Source of the DNA: Gemmatimonadales bacterium
GTDB lineage: Bacteria > Gemmatimonadota > Gemmatimonadetes > Gemmatimonadales > GWC2-71-9
Direction: 5' to 3'
Assembly: GCA_019637315.1 (NCBI GenBank)
Contig: JAHBVU010000009.1
Coordinates: forward strand, 1 to 64,000
DNA length: 64,000 bases
Made by a program: the position numbers and the translations under genes. The notes under the pieces are model-generated. The model did no database searches. It was not told the origin of the DNA and saw only the letters and a program-made list of their open reading frames with translations. This document shows positions 20,634 through 28,236 of the stretch, piece after piece. Position 1 is the first letter of the stretch, and each line of letters begins with the position of its first letter.

Positions 20634-21162
20634 TGGGGTCGACTCGGAAGAGGACCTGGCCGAACTCGACCGGCTGCGAATCCTCGACACAGACTTCCTT
20701 GATCACGCCACCGAACTCGGCTTCGATCTCGTTCATGATCTTCATCGCCTCGATGATGCAGACCGTGCGTCCCGGGGTCACCCGTGCGCCGACTTTGACG
20801 TACGCCTCGGCGCCCGGCTCCGGGGACGCATAAAAAGTGCCCACCATCGGCGACTTGATCTCCTTGAGCGCCACCGCCGGTTTGGGCGGCTCCGCAGCCG
20901 GAGCCGCAGGGGCTGCGGGGGCCGGATTTGCGGCCGCCGCCGGCGCCGGCGCCTGATAGTGCGTCACTGCCGCCGCCACCGCGCTGGAGGTCCGGGTCAC
21001 GATCACGCCCGTCCCGAACCAGCCCTTGAGCTCGATCGAGCCGATTTCGGGCGAATCGCGAAGCAGTTCCACCAGACGACGGACGTCCTTCATGTCGATC
21101 GCCTTGGCTCCCGGCACTTTGTCGATGACCTCGGCCAGCGCTTTGATTTTTTCGGGATTCAT
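20626..21162 (-). CDS. accB: acetyl-CoA carboxylase, biotin carboxyl carrier protein
   Basis: BCCP of 178 residues. The N-terminal helical region (about 1-60, MNPEKIKALAEVIDKV) is followed by an alanine/proline-rich mobile linker (about 75-105). A C-terminal biotinyl domain carries the EAMKIMNE motif, whose lysine accepts biotin. The start at 21162 fits the family; an in-frame start at 21207 would overlap pepP. It sits 31 bases after pepP, exactly where efp is normally found between pepP and accB in the aroQ-pepP-efp-accB-accC order of other bacteria. Confidence 0.95.
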   Translation of the reverse strand: MNPEKIKALAEVIDKVPGAKAIDMKDVRRLVELLRDSPEIGSIELKGWFGTGVIVTRTSSAVAAAVTHYQAPAPAAAANPAPAAPAAPAAEPPKPAVALKEIKSPMVGTFYASPEPGAEAYVKVGARVTPGRTVCIIEAMKIMNEIEAEFGGVIKEVCVEDSQPVEFGQVLFRVDPNG

Positions 21163-21193
21163 CTCGTCAATTCCGACGGCGTGAGTGCGTAAG

Positions 21194-22279
21194 TTAGGTA
21201 AGCTCAATCAGTTCGGTCCGACCATCAGAGAGGCATTCCGCCCCCCCGGCCGTCACGGCGACATCGTCCTCGATCCGGACGCCGCCCCAACCCTCAAAAT
21301 AGACTCCCGGTTCGACTGTCACCACCGCGCCCGGGGGTATCACGGTTTCGCTGGTCTTTGCCAGTCGGGGCTCCTCATGGACCTCGAGTCCGACCCCATG
21401 CCCCAGCGAATGCCCGAACGCCTCGCCCATACCCGCCGTCGTGATGGGGTCCCGCGCCAGGGCGTCGATTTCCCGACCGGTCATTCCGGCGCGCATCAAG
21501 CGCCTGGCCCGATGCTGGGCCTGCTCAACGATACTGTACACCTCGCGCTGCCGCCCATCGGCAGCGGCGCCCACCACGAACGTCCGGGTAATGTCCGAGC
21601 AGTAGCCATCGAGCTGGGCCCCGAAGTCGACGACCAGCAGGTCGCCGGCGCCGATGACCCGGCTGGTCGACTGGGCGTGCGGTAACGCACTCCGGGGCCC
21701 CGAGGCGACGATGGTATGAAACGGGTGCCATTCGCTCCCCCGCACCCGCAGCGCGGCCTCGAGCTCAGCGGCCACGTCGATTTCGCGGCGCCCTGGACGA
21801 ATCCCGCCGATCACGGCCGCGAGCGCCTCTGAGGCAAGCCGGGCGGCCTCACGGATCCGGGCCGTTTCGTCCGCGTCCTTGACCATGCGCAGCGCCTCGA
21901 CCCGCCCCGCGCCAGGCACCAGCTCCACGCCCTCGAGCTGCTGCAGCTCGTCCAGATCGGCCAGGGTGACCCGATGGCGGTCGATCCCGACCCGTCGAAG
22001 CCCGCTGCCTCCGACCAGCCCCCGAAGGCCCTTCCAGAGGCTGGCTCGTTCGATTCGGACGGTCACGCCCGGCCCGACCTCCGCCGGCCCCTGGACCGCA
22101 TAGCGGAAGTCGGTCAGGAGCGTGGTACCGCCGGCAGTCACGACCAGATGCCCGGCGCTCCCGGTAAAACCGGTCAGGTACCGGAGATTGGAGGCGCCCG
22201 CGACGATCAGGCCATCGAGTCCCTCCGCCAGCGCTGCAGCGGCAAGCCGGGCCCGACGATCGGCATACCGATCGATCAC
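21194..22279 (-). CDS. pepP: Xaa-Pro aminopeptidase / M24 metallopeptidase
   Basis: A 361-residue creatinase/prolidase-fold peptidase that removes N-terminal residues preceding proline. The N-terminal domain (to about 130) resembles YqhT-type peptidases ([20 protein letters not shown]). The catalytic 'pita-bread' domain shows the metal ligands in [19 protein letters not shown] (two Asp), [14 protein letters not shown] (His), and two glutamates in VTVEPGVYF and GGVRIEDDV. The GTG start overlaps the aroQ stop (GTGA). The aroQ-pepP pairing is the same as Bacillus yqhS-yqhT. Length is family-typical. Confidence 0.92.
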   Translation of the reverse strand: MIDRYADRRARLAAAALAEGLDGLIVAGASNLRYLTGFTGSAGHLVVTAGGTTLLTDFRYAVQGPAEVGPGVTVRIERASLWKGLRGLVGGSGLRRVGIDRHRVTLADLDELQQLEGVELVPGAGRVEALRMVKDADETARIREAARLASEALAAVIGGIRPGRREIDVAAELEAALRVRGSEWHPFHTIVASGPRSALPHAQSTSRVIGAGDLLVVDFGAQLDGYCSDITRTFVVGAAADGRQREVYSIVEQAQHRARRLMRAGMTGREIDALARDPITTAGMGEAFGHSLGHGVGLEVHEEPRLAKTSETVIPPGAVVTVEPGVYFEGWGGVRIEDDVAVTAGGAECLSDGRTELIELT

Positions 22280-22722
22280 AGGGCTGAGCCGGTGCCAGCC
22301 CGGGCGTGGAGCGCCCGCAAACCAAGGAGATAGCTCTGCGGCCCGAAGCCGGCAATGACACCGATGGCCAGGTCGGCCATCAGCGACCGGTGCCGCTCGA
22401 CTTCCCGCGCAAAGACATTGGAAAGATGGACTTCGACAAAGGGCACCCGAACCGCCAGCAGCGCATCCCGAATGGCCAGACTGGTGTGGGTGTAGGCCCC
22501 GGCATTCAGAATCAGACCGTCCGCTGCTCCTGGGAGCGCCTGAATCGCATCGACCAGGGCCCCTTCATGATTGCTCTGCTGCCACTGCAACTCGATGCCG
22601 AGCTGCCCTGCCTCCACTCGAACCAGCGACTCCAGCTCGGCCAAGGTAGCCCGCCCGTAGACCGCAGGTTCCCGCTGGCCCAGCAGATTGAGGTTCGGGC
22701 CGTTGAGGACGGTGACCCGCAT
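22276..22722 (-). CDS. aroQ: 3-dehydroquinate dehydratase, type II
   Basis: A 148-residue dodecameric flavodoxin-like enzyme that converts 3-dehydroquinate to 3-dehydroshikimate in the shikimate pathway. Conserved elements are [17 protein letters not shown] (Asn and the catalytic lid Tyr), [22 protein letters not shown] and the substrate-binding FVEVHLSN with the general-acid His. All active-site residues I would expect are visible. It begins one base after the stop of the upstream TPR gene and overlaps pepP. Confidence 0.95.
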   Translation of the reverse strand: MRVTVLNGPNLNLLGQREPAVYGRATLAELESLVRVEAGQLGIELQWQQSNHEGALVDAIQALPGAADGLILNAGAYTHTSLAIRDALLAVRVPFVEVHLSNVFAREVERHRSLMADLAIGVIAGFGPQSYLLGLRALHARAGTGSAL

Positions 22723-24573
22723 CTAGCGCTTGAGCCCCTTGAGCCAGGAGGTGAAATGTTCGAGATCCTCCGAGGCCGCGTCGACCGCCGCTCCTTCATG
22801 GTCGGGCCGCTTGGGCAACTCGGCAGCCGGCTGCTCCTCTGCAAAGAACTCATCGTAGCTGGGGCCACGATCCTCCGCCGGCGCGGCAGCGGTGGGGGCA
22901 GCACGCTCCTCACCGAACACGGCCCCGAGTGACAACCCGGTCGCCTGATGCTCCGGAGCAACCGGGCGTGTGGCCGCCAAGAGGTGCTCGAAGAAGGCGC
23001 GCACCGACTGCCCACCTGTCAGCACCGCCGCGTAGGCCGGGATCCCGACGCTCGACCCGGGGCGCAACTCGGCGTGCAACTGCTCGATCGCACCACGAAT
23101 CCGCGGGTTGTCCGGGTCACGTTCGGAAAGCTGGGTATACACGGCCAGCGCCAGGGTACGGTGGCCCTGACGCAGGAACAGCTCAGCCATTGTTTCGGTC
23201 ACGACCAGGTCAGGCTCCGCCTCGACGCCCGCAACGGCTTCGGCGTCGTCGCGTTCCGGGTCGAGCGCCTCGACATCGAAGGCGGTCTCGTCGGCTTCCG
23301 GGGTCGGCGGCTCGTCGCCAGCTGCGGCAACAATGTCGTCCGACGCCGCGTCCGACGCTTCGAGCTGCCGGGCGGCGGGGGCGCTCTCCCGCTCTGCCTC
23401 GACTGAGCGCGCAACCTCGGCCTCCGCAACTTCGATCTCAGCGGTGTCGATCGCCGAGCCCGCTGCGGCAGCCGCGACCTCCTCGGGTACCTCCGGCGCC
23501 ACCAACGACGCGTCGGGCTCTGACGGGGCCGGCACTGCCAGCTCAGCCACGGCGGGGGCCTCGACCGTCGCCGCGTCGCCAGTCACCTCGACCACCTGGG
23601 GCACCTCGGCCGCCGCGACAGCCTCGGCCACAGGTGACGGGACGAAGGCCGGCGGGTCGACGGCCGTTGGCACCGCAAACTCAGCCGGCTCGGGCTGGGC
23701 AGCCGAAACCGCAGCTCGATCGGCGCCCCTTGCACCGGCATCGATCGGCGCCTCGACCGGGCCCGTCAGGGGCTCGACCAGCTCGAGCGGGTGGCTGACG
23801 GGATCGGCGTCCTGCGCAGCTGCCTGCTCCGCAGCAGCGGGCTCTGCCGCGGAAGCCGTGAGAGACGCCGCATCGTCGGCGAGCTGATACTCCGACTCGG
23901 ACGCGGCCACCAATTCGACCGGCCGGTAGGTAATGACTTCGACCTCGGCGGCACTGAGATCGACCACCGCCGCGCGCACCTCGTCGACTGGCGGCTCCGC
24001 TGCGGCCGGAGCCTCGTCCGGAGCTGGCGTAGCCTCGGCCTCGCTTGAAGTCGCCGCCTCAGCCAGGGCAGCGGCGTCGGGCGCCTCGGCGGCGGATTCA
24101 GCGCCGGGCCCCTCAGCAGCGGCGGAGTCAGCCACGGTCGCCTCCGGCTCGGCTTCGACTGCGGGCACCCGGGCGGCGCGCAGGCGCTCGACCTGGGTAC
24201 GGGCGTCATCGTTGCTCCGATCAAAATCCAGCAAGCGTTCCAGCCGGCCGATCGCGTCGTCGATCCGCCCGCCCTTCTCCGCCAGGTCGGCGAGCCCCTT
24301 CAATGCAATGACGTTTTCGGCGTCTAACTCGGTAACGCGCTGAAAGGCCTCTTCCGCTGCCGTGTCGAGCCCGCTGTCGACATAGCACCGACCACGCACG
24401 ATGTGCGCGGGCACATAGTTGGGATGCTGAGCCAGCCCGATGCTGAGCAGCTCCAGCGCATCCTCGTACATCCCCTCCTTGCGATACGCCTCCGCCAGGG
24501 GGGCGAAGGTGAGCCCCAGGGGGTTTTCTTGCCACCGGCGCTGCAGTTTCTCGATTTCGCGGGACGGCGCCAT
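22723..24573 (-). CDS. TPR protein with a long Ala/Glu/Pro-rich linker
   Basis: A 616-residue protein in three parts. Residues about 1-140 form tetratricopeptide repeats (GLTFAPLAEAYRKEGMYEDAL, then YVPAHIVRGRCYVDSG and VIALKGLADLAEKGGRIDDA). Residues about 140-470 are a low-complexity, acidic, alanine/proline-rich stretch. Residues about 470-616 contain one more TPR-like unit (MAELFLRQGHRTLALAVYTQL) and a short tail that ends with a predicted helix. No signal peptide or transmembrane helix is visible, so it is probably cytosolic or a scaffold. It is the first gene of the aroQ-pepP-accB-pilT-accC block and has a good promoter. Function unknown; the layout recalls FimV-like or polar scaffold proteins only in general outline. 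Confidence 0.8.
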   Translation of the reverse strand: MAPSREIEKLQRRWQENPLGLTFAPLAEAYRKEGMYEDALELLSIGLAQHPNYVPAHIVRGRCYVDSGLDTAAEEAFQRVTELDAENVIALKGLADLAEKGGRIDDAIGRLERLLDFDRSNDDARTQVERLRAARVPAVEAEPEATVADSAAAEGPGAESAAEAPDAAALAEAATSSEAEATPAPDEAPAAAEPPVDEVRAAVVDLSAAEVEVITYRPVELVAASESEYQLADDAASLTASAAEPAAAEQAAAQDADPVSHPLELVEPLTGPVEAPIDAGARGADRAAVSAAQPEPAEFAVPTAVDPPAFVPSPVAEAVAAAEVPQVVEVTGDAATVEAPAVAELAVPAPSEPDASLVAPEVPEEVAAAAAGSAIDTAEIEVAEAEVARSVEAERESAPAARQLEASDAASDDIVAAAGDEPPTPEADETAFDVEALDPERDDAEAVAGVEAEPDLVVTETMAELFLRQGHRTLALAVYTQLSERDPDNPRIRGAIEQLHAELRPGSSVGIPAYAAVLTGGQSVRAFFEHLLAATRPVAPEHQATGLSLGAVFGEERAAPTAAAPAEDRGPSYDEFFAEEQPAAELPKRPDHEGAAVDAASEDLEHFTSWLKGLKR

Positions 24574-24613
24574 GGAATGACCTACGCGCTAAGTTGTTGT
24601 GGCATTTGGGCTA

Positions 24614-24643
24614 AGATTACCAACCGGAAAGCGGCCCTGTCAA
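24614..24643 (-). promoter_or_regulatory. promoter before the TPR-aroQ-pepP-accB block
   Basis: On the minus strand a perfect -35 TTGACA (24643-24638) is followed after 18 bp by TAATCT (24619-24614). The expected transcription start near 24606 gives a leader of about 33 bases before the ATG at 24573. This is the best sigma-70-like -35 hexamer I found in the window; the -10 is weaker. Confidence 0.55.
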
Positions 24644-24664
24644 TCGGCTGCCCCCTGCTGTCGC

Positions 24665-24693
24665 TTGAGCAAGCCCCGTTCCCCCGTTACGTT
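24665..24693 (+). promoter_or_regulatory. candidate promoter for the PpiD-like gene
   Basis: TTGAGC at 24665-24670 and TACGTT at 24688-24693, spaced by 17 bp, lie in the divergent gap with the TPR gene. The start of transcription would fall near 24700, leaving about 40 bases before the ATG at 24739. The hexamer matches are partial. Confidence 0.35.
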
Positions 24694-24738
24694 TCTCCCC
24701 TTCCCCTAGACTGGTCTCTCGGAGCGTATCGCCCGCGT

Positions 24739-26601
24739 ATGATGCAAGCGTTCAGAAATGCGGCAAAGCCGGTCATGATCGTCGTGGCCATCACCTTCTT
24801 CATCTGGCTCGTGTGGGATTTGAGCGGGCTCGGCAGCGGTACCGGGAGCATTTTCGCCTCCCGCTCCGTCGGCAAGGTGAATGGAGAGTCCATCGACATC
24901 CGTGTGTTCGATCAGCAGGTTCAGAATGCCAGCGCAGAATACCAGCAGCGTGGCATTACCCTGGGCCTCGATCAGATGCACAACGTCCGCGATCAGGTCT
25001 GGGATCAGACGGTCCAGAGCATTCTGCTCCGGCGAGAATACGAGAAGCGGGGGCTGCGGGTGTCTGACGCGGAAATCGTCGACGCGATCCGCAATCTCCC
25101 GCTGCCCGATCTACAGCAGGTCCCGACCTTCCAGACCAACGGCCAGTTCGATCTGGAGAAGTACCAGCGCTGGCTCGCCTCTGCCGAGGGTCAGCAGTAC
25201 ATCCCCGTCCTGGAAGCACAGTATCGGGAGCAGTTGCTGCAGGCCAAGCTGTTCCGGTCGGTAGTCGCCGACGTCTTTGTCTCGGATGCCGCGCTCTGGG
25301 AGCGCTACCGGGACGAGCGTGAACGGGTTCGCATCGGCCTGGTCCGGATCGACCCGGGCAGTGCGGTCGCCGCGCCGGCCACGCCGATTTCGGACGCCGA
25401 GGCCACCGAGTACTACAACGCGCACAAGGAACAGTTTCGGCGTTCCAAGGCCGCGTTCCTGAGCTACCTGTATGTGCCCCGCGTGCCAAACGCAGCCGAT
25501 AGCGCGGCGGCCCTGGCCAGGGCCCGATCCGTGCGCACCGAGATTGCTGGTGGCACCAGCTTCGACGAGGTCGCCGCACGCGAGTCGGCCGACAGCGTGA
25601 GCGCTCGCCGCGGCGGCGATCTGGGCGAAATGAACCGGAACTCGGTGGTGCCTGAGTTTGGCAATGCCGCCATGACTCTGCCGCTCAATACCCTGTCAGA
25701 GCCGGTCTTGAGTCCCTTCGGCTACCACATCATTCGAGTCGAGAGCCGCTCCGGCGACACCTTCAAAGCGCGCCATATTCTGGTCCCGGTTGAAATCGTC
25801 GGCGACCACCGTGATCAGCTCGACGCGGTGGCCGATTCACTCGAGAACCTCGCGGCCGAGCAGTTCGAGTTTACCGCACTCGATACGGCCGCGGCGGCGC
25901 TCAAGCTGACCGTGGGACAGACGGGTCCGGTTGCCGAGGGCGCCCGTGTGGTGGTCCCCGAGGCTGGCCAGGTCCCTGACGCCGGCGTCTGGGCTTTCCA
26001 GGCCAAGCCCGGCGAGCACAGCCAGGTCATCGAGGCGCCCTCTGCCTTCTTCCTGTTCCGTCTCGACAGCCTCCGCCGCGAGGGGCTGCCCCCCTTGGCC
26101 GCGGTGCGCGCCGAGGTCGATGCTGCGGTGCGGACGAGCCGTCAGGTGGCCGAGGCCAAACAGATGGCCGAACGGCTGTCACAGCAGGTGGCCGGTGGCG
26201 CCAAGCTGAGCGCCGCAGCCGCGACGCTCGGGCTGCAGTATCAGGAGTTGGGACCCTTTGCGCGGCTCACGGCGCCGATCGGGTCGCCGAGCCTGATCGG
26301 TACCGCGTTCGCTCTCAAGCCGGGGCAGCTGAGCCGTCCGACCCAGGCCGATTCGGCCTCGGGCGACTTCGCCGTCTACCTGCTCGAGGGTCTCGAGCGG
26401 CTTCCGGCCGACTCGGCAGACTTCGTGTCCAACCTGGCCGTGATCCGTCAACAGGCCCTCCAGTCGGCCCAGCGCAGCCGGGTGCAGGCCTACCTCGCCA
26501 CCTTGCGGGCTTCGGCCAAGATCGTCGACCGCCGCAGCGAGGTCTACCGTACTCCTGCCCAGCAGGCGGCCGCGACTGCTGCGCTCCCGACCATCCAGTA
26601 G
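24739..26601 (+). CDS. PpiD/SurA-like periplasmic peptidyl-prolyl isomerase
   Basis: A 620-residue inner-membrane-anchored foldase. A single N-terminal transmembrane helix (about 10-28) leaves the rest in the periplasm. A SurA-N-like helical chaperone region spans about 45-200 (VDAIRNLPLPDLQQVPTFQ). The parvulin domain is at about 240-355, with GGDLGEMNR and the closing FGYHIIRVESR. The remainder resembles the C-terminal chaperone part of PpiD, starting with a second, degenerate parvulin-like KARHILVPVEI. It would help outer-membrane and periplasmic proteins leave the Sec machinery. The start at 24739 (or the ATG one codon later) is preferred because upstream residues are not family-like. It is one of only two plus-strand genes here. 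Confidence 0.88.
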   Translation: MMQAFRNAAKPVMIVVAITFFIWLVWDLSGLGSGTGSIFASRSVGKVNGESIDIRVFDQQVQNASAEYQQRGITLGLDQMHNVRDQVWDQTVQSILLRREYEKRGLRVSDAEIVDAIRNLPLPDLQQVPTFQTNGQFDLEKYQRWLASAEGQQYIPVLEAQYREQLLQAKLFRSVVADVFVSDAALWERYRDERERVRIGLVRIDPGSAVAAPATPISDAEATEYYNAHKEQFRRSKAAFLSYLYVPRVPNAADSAAALARARSVRTEIAGGTSFDEVAARESADSVSARRGGDLGEMNRNSVVPEFGNAAMTLPLNTLSEPVLSPFGYHIIRVESRSGDTFKARHILVPVEIVGDHRDQLDAVADSLENLAAEQFEFTALDTAAAALKLTVGQTGPVAEGARVVVPEAGQVPDAGVWAFQAKPGEHSQVIEAPSAFFLFRLDSLRREGLPPLAAVRAEVDAAVRTSRQVAEAKQMAERLSQQVAGGAKLSAAAATLGLQYQELGPFARLTAPIGSPSLIGTAFALKPGQLSRPTQADSASGDFAVYLLEGLERLPADSADFVSNLAVIRQQALQSAQRSRVQAYLATLRASAKIVDRRSEVYRTPAQQAAATAALPTIQ

Positions 26602-26626
26602 TCGGACGGAAACGGCCTGCAAACAC

Positions 26627-26656
26627 AACAGGGCGACCAGCGATGGTCGCCCTGTT
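26627..26656. terminator. bidirectional intrinsic terminator
   Basis: A perfect 13-bp inverted repeat (26627-26639 with 26644-26656) closes on a GCGA tetraloop. It lies between the convergent ends of the PpiD-like gene (26601) and tatA (26692). T-rich sequence follows on the plus strand (TTCGTTTG) and TGTGTTT follows on the minus strand, so it can serve both genes. Confidence 0.85.
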
Positions 26657-26691
26657 CGTTTGCCTGCCTCCCCGCAAACCGATCGAAAGCG

Positions 26692-26949
26692 TTACTGCGA
26701 CAACCGCTTCGGTTCGCTCGAGGTGGGCGCCTGGGACTGCGTGGCCGCATCGATCTGACGCGCGTTGGACGATGGCGGTTCGTTCAGGCCGCTGGTGACG
26801 TTGTCGCCAATTTCCGAGAAGCTCTTCTTGAACTCCCGAATACCCTTGCCGAGTGACTGGCCGATTTCCGGAAGGCGCTTGGCGCCAAACACCAGCAGTA
26901 CGATGACGGCGAGTACCAGAATCTCGCCAAACCCCAGATTCCCGATCAT
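26692..26949 (-). CDS. tatA: twin-arginine translocase subunit TatA
   Basis: An 85-residue TatA/TatE-type protein. A short N-terminal transmembrane helix (about 5-21) begins [21 protein letters not shown]. It is followed by the conserved hinge [20 protein letters not shown] and an amphipathic helix, then a polar tail. TatA multimers form the protein-conducting pathway for folded, cofactor-bearing Tat substrates. A clear AGGAG lies eight bases before the ATG. The TatC partner of this window is the fusion gene about 4 kb upstream on the same strand. TatB is not seen; in many bacteria a single TatA serves both roles. Confidence 0.92.
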   Translation of the reverse strand: MIGNLGFGEILVLAVIVLLVFGAKRLPEIGQSLGKGIREFKKSFSEIGDNVTSGLNEPPSSNARQIDAATQSQAPTSSEPKRLSQ

Positions 26950-26962
26950 ACCACGGCTCCTG

Positions 26963-27241
26963 CTAAAAGAGCGATCTCGCGATCAAGTACGCGATCAGGA
27001 CCCCAAACAAGCTCAGCACGGATACCTCGACGCCAAGCGGTCCCAGAGTAAAGTCTATCACCATGAGATCGACTTTGACAGGCCCAAATTCGCCCCGCCA
27101 GGCGCTGGTAAAGACATCCTTAGCGGGGCTGTCGGGCAGGAACTTCGACAGAAAGCCCTGCAGAAATCCACCCAGCAGGAACCCCGTCGCAAGCACGGCG
27201 GCGTAGAATCTGGGCCGGCGGGGGCCACGTGCACCTGCCAT
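26963..27241 (-). CDS. small membrane protein, DUF4321-like
   Basis: A 92-residue protein with two predicted transmembrane helices, one near 12-30 ([19 protein letters not shown]) and one at the C-terminus ([20 protein letters not shown]). Between them lies a short hydrophilic loop. The arrangement fits the DUF4321 family as I recall it, but I could not test that. A strong GGAGGT ribosome-binding site precedes the ATG, which comes just after the polyprenyl synthase stop. Its place between a polyprenyl synthase and tatA suggests a membrane-related housekeeping role; no function is known. Confidence 0.7.
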   Translation of the reverse strand: MAGARGPRRPRFYAAVLATGFLLGGFLQGFLSKFLPDSPAKDVFTSAWRGEFGPVKVDLMVIDFTLGPLGVEVSVLSLFGVLIAYLIARSLF

Positions 27242-27243
27242 GA

Positions 27244-28236
27244 CTACCTCCGACGCTCGGTCACAAAGGCCACAGCGGCTTCCAGCCGGTCGCGATCAGC
27301 ACCCGACGGCAGTGAATCGAGCTCCCGGAGCGCGTCAGCCGCAAGCGCCTGAGCCCGGGCCCGGGCGTAGTCGATGCCCCCGGCTGCCGCGATATGCGCC
27401 ACCACGACCGAGACCTGCTCCCCGGTAGGCTCGGGCGTGGCCATCAGCGCGTTGACGTCGCGGCGCTGCTCGGGGGAAAGGCGTGGCAGGGCATAGATCA
27501 GTGGCAAGGTGACTTTGTGCTCCCGAAGGTCGTGCCCTGTCGGCTTGCCGGTGACCGACTCGACCTCCGTGACGTCGATCACGTCGTCGATGATCTGGAA
27601 GGCCATGCCGAGAGCGTTACCGAACCGCGCCATGGCGGATCGCACCTCCGAGGAGGCCCGAAGCGCCCCGCACTCGCACGCGCCCGAAATCAGCGAGGCC
27701 GTCTTGGCGCGAATCAGGAGGTCGTAATCTTCCTCGCTGAAGGTCAGCGGATCGTGCGCCAGCAGCTGGCGCATCTCGCCAATGGTCATCTCGTTGGTGA
27801 CCCGACTCATCACCTCGAGCGGCTTGAGATCGCCCAGGTTGACCAATTCGATCATGGCACGGGAGTAGAGGTAATCTCCCATGATGACGGAGACCTGATG
27901 ACTGAAGATCGAGTTGATCGTCGGCATCCCGCGCCGGAGCACCGAGTGATCGACCGAGTCGTCGTGAATCAGGGTGGCGAGGTGGGTCAGCTCGAGCACT
28001 GCGGCCAGCCGAACCGCCCGTTCATCGGGCGCACCGGAGGCACGATTGACGAGCAGCAGCAAGGTCGGCCGAAACATCTTGCCCTGCATCCGCAGCAAGT
28101 GCGAATTGACATCGGCAATCAGGGCGAAATCCGCGGCAATCGTCTGGCGAATCTGCTCTCGCACCAGCGCGAGCGGTTCTTCGATCCCGGCCTGGAGGTC
28201 GGCCAGCGAAACGGGGGTCGTATCGTAAGTCGTCAT
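27244..28236 (-). CDS. all-trans polyprenyl diphosphate synthase
   Basis: A 330-residue isoprenyl synthase of the IspB/HepT type. It condenses isopentenyl diphosphate onto an allylic primer to make the long chain of a respiratory quinone. The first aspartate-rich motif is DDSVD at 92-96 and the second DDVID near 216-220. The GKRxRP motif is present as GKMFRPTL. Chain length cannot be read safely from the sequence. No partner subunit or menaquinone gene is adjacent. Start overlaps the upstream TPR stop (ATGA) and the stop is two bases from the DUF4321-like start. Confidence 0.9.
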   Translation of the reverse strand: MTTYDTTPVSLADLQAGIEEPLALVREQIRQTIAADFALIADVNSHLLRMQGKMFRPTLLLLVNRASGAPDERAVRLAAVLELTHLATLIHDDSVDHSVLRRGMPTINSIFSHQVSVIMGDYLYSRAMIELVNLGDLKPLEVMSRVTNEMTIGEMRQLLAHDPLTFSEEDYDLLIRAKTASLISGACECGALRASSEVRSAMARFGNALGMAFQIIDDVIDVTEVESVTGKPTGHDLREHKVTLPLIYALPRLSPEQRRDVNALMATPEPTGEQVSVVVAHIAAAGGIDYARARAQALAADALRELDSLPSGADRDRLEAAVAFVTERRR

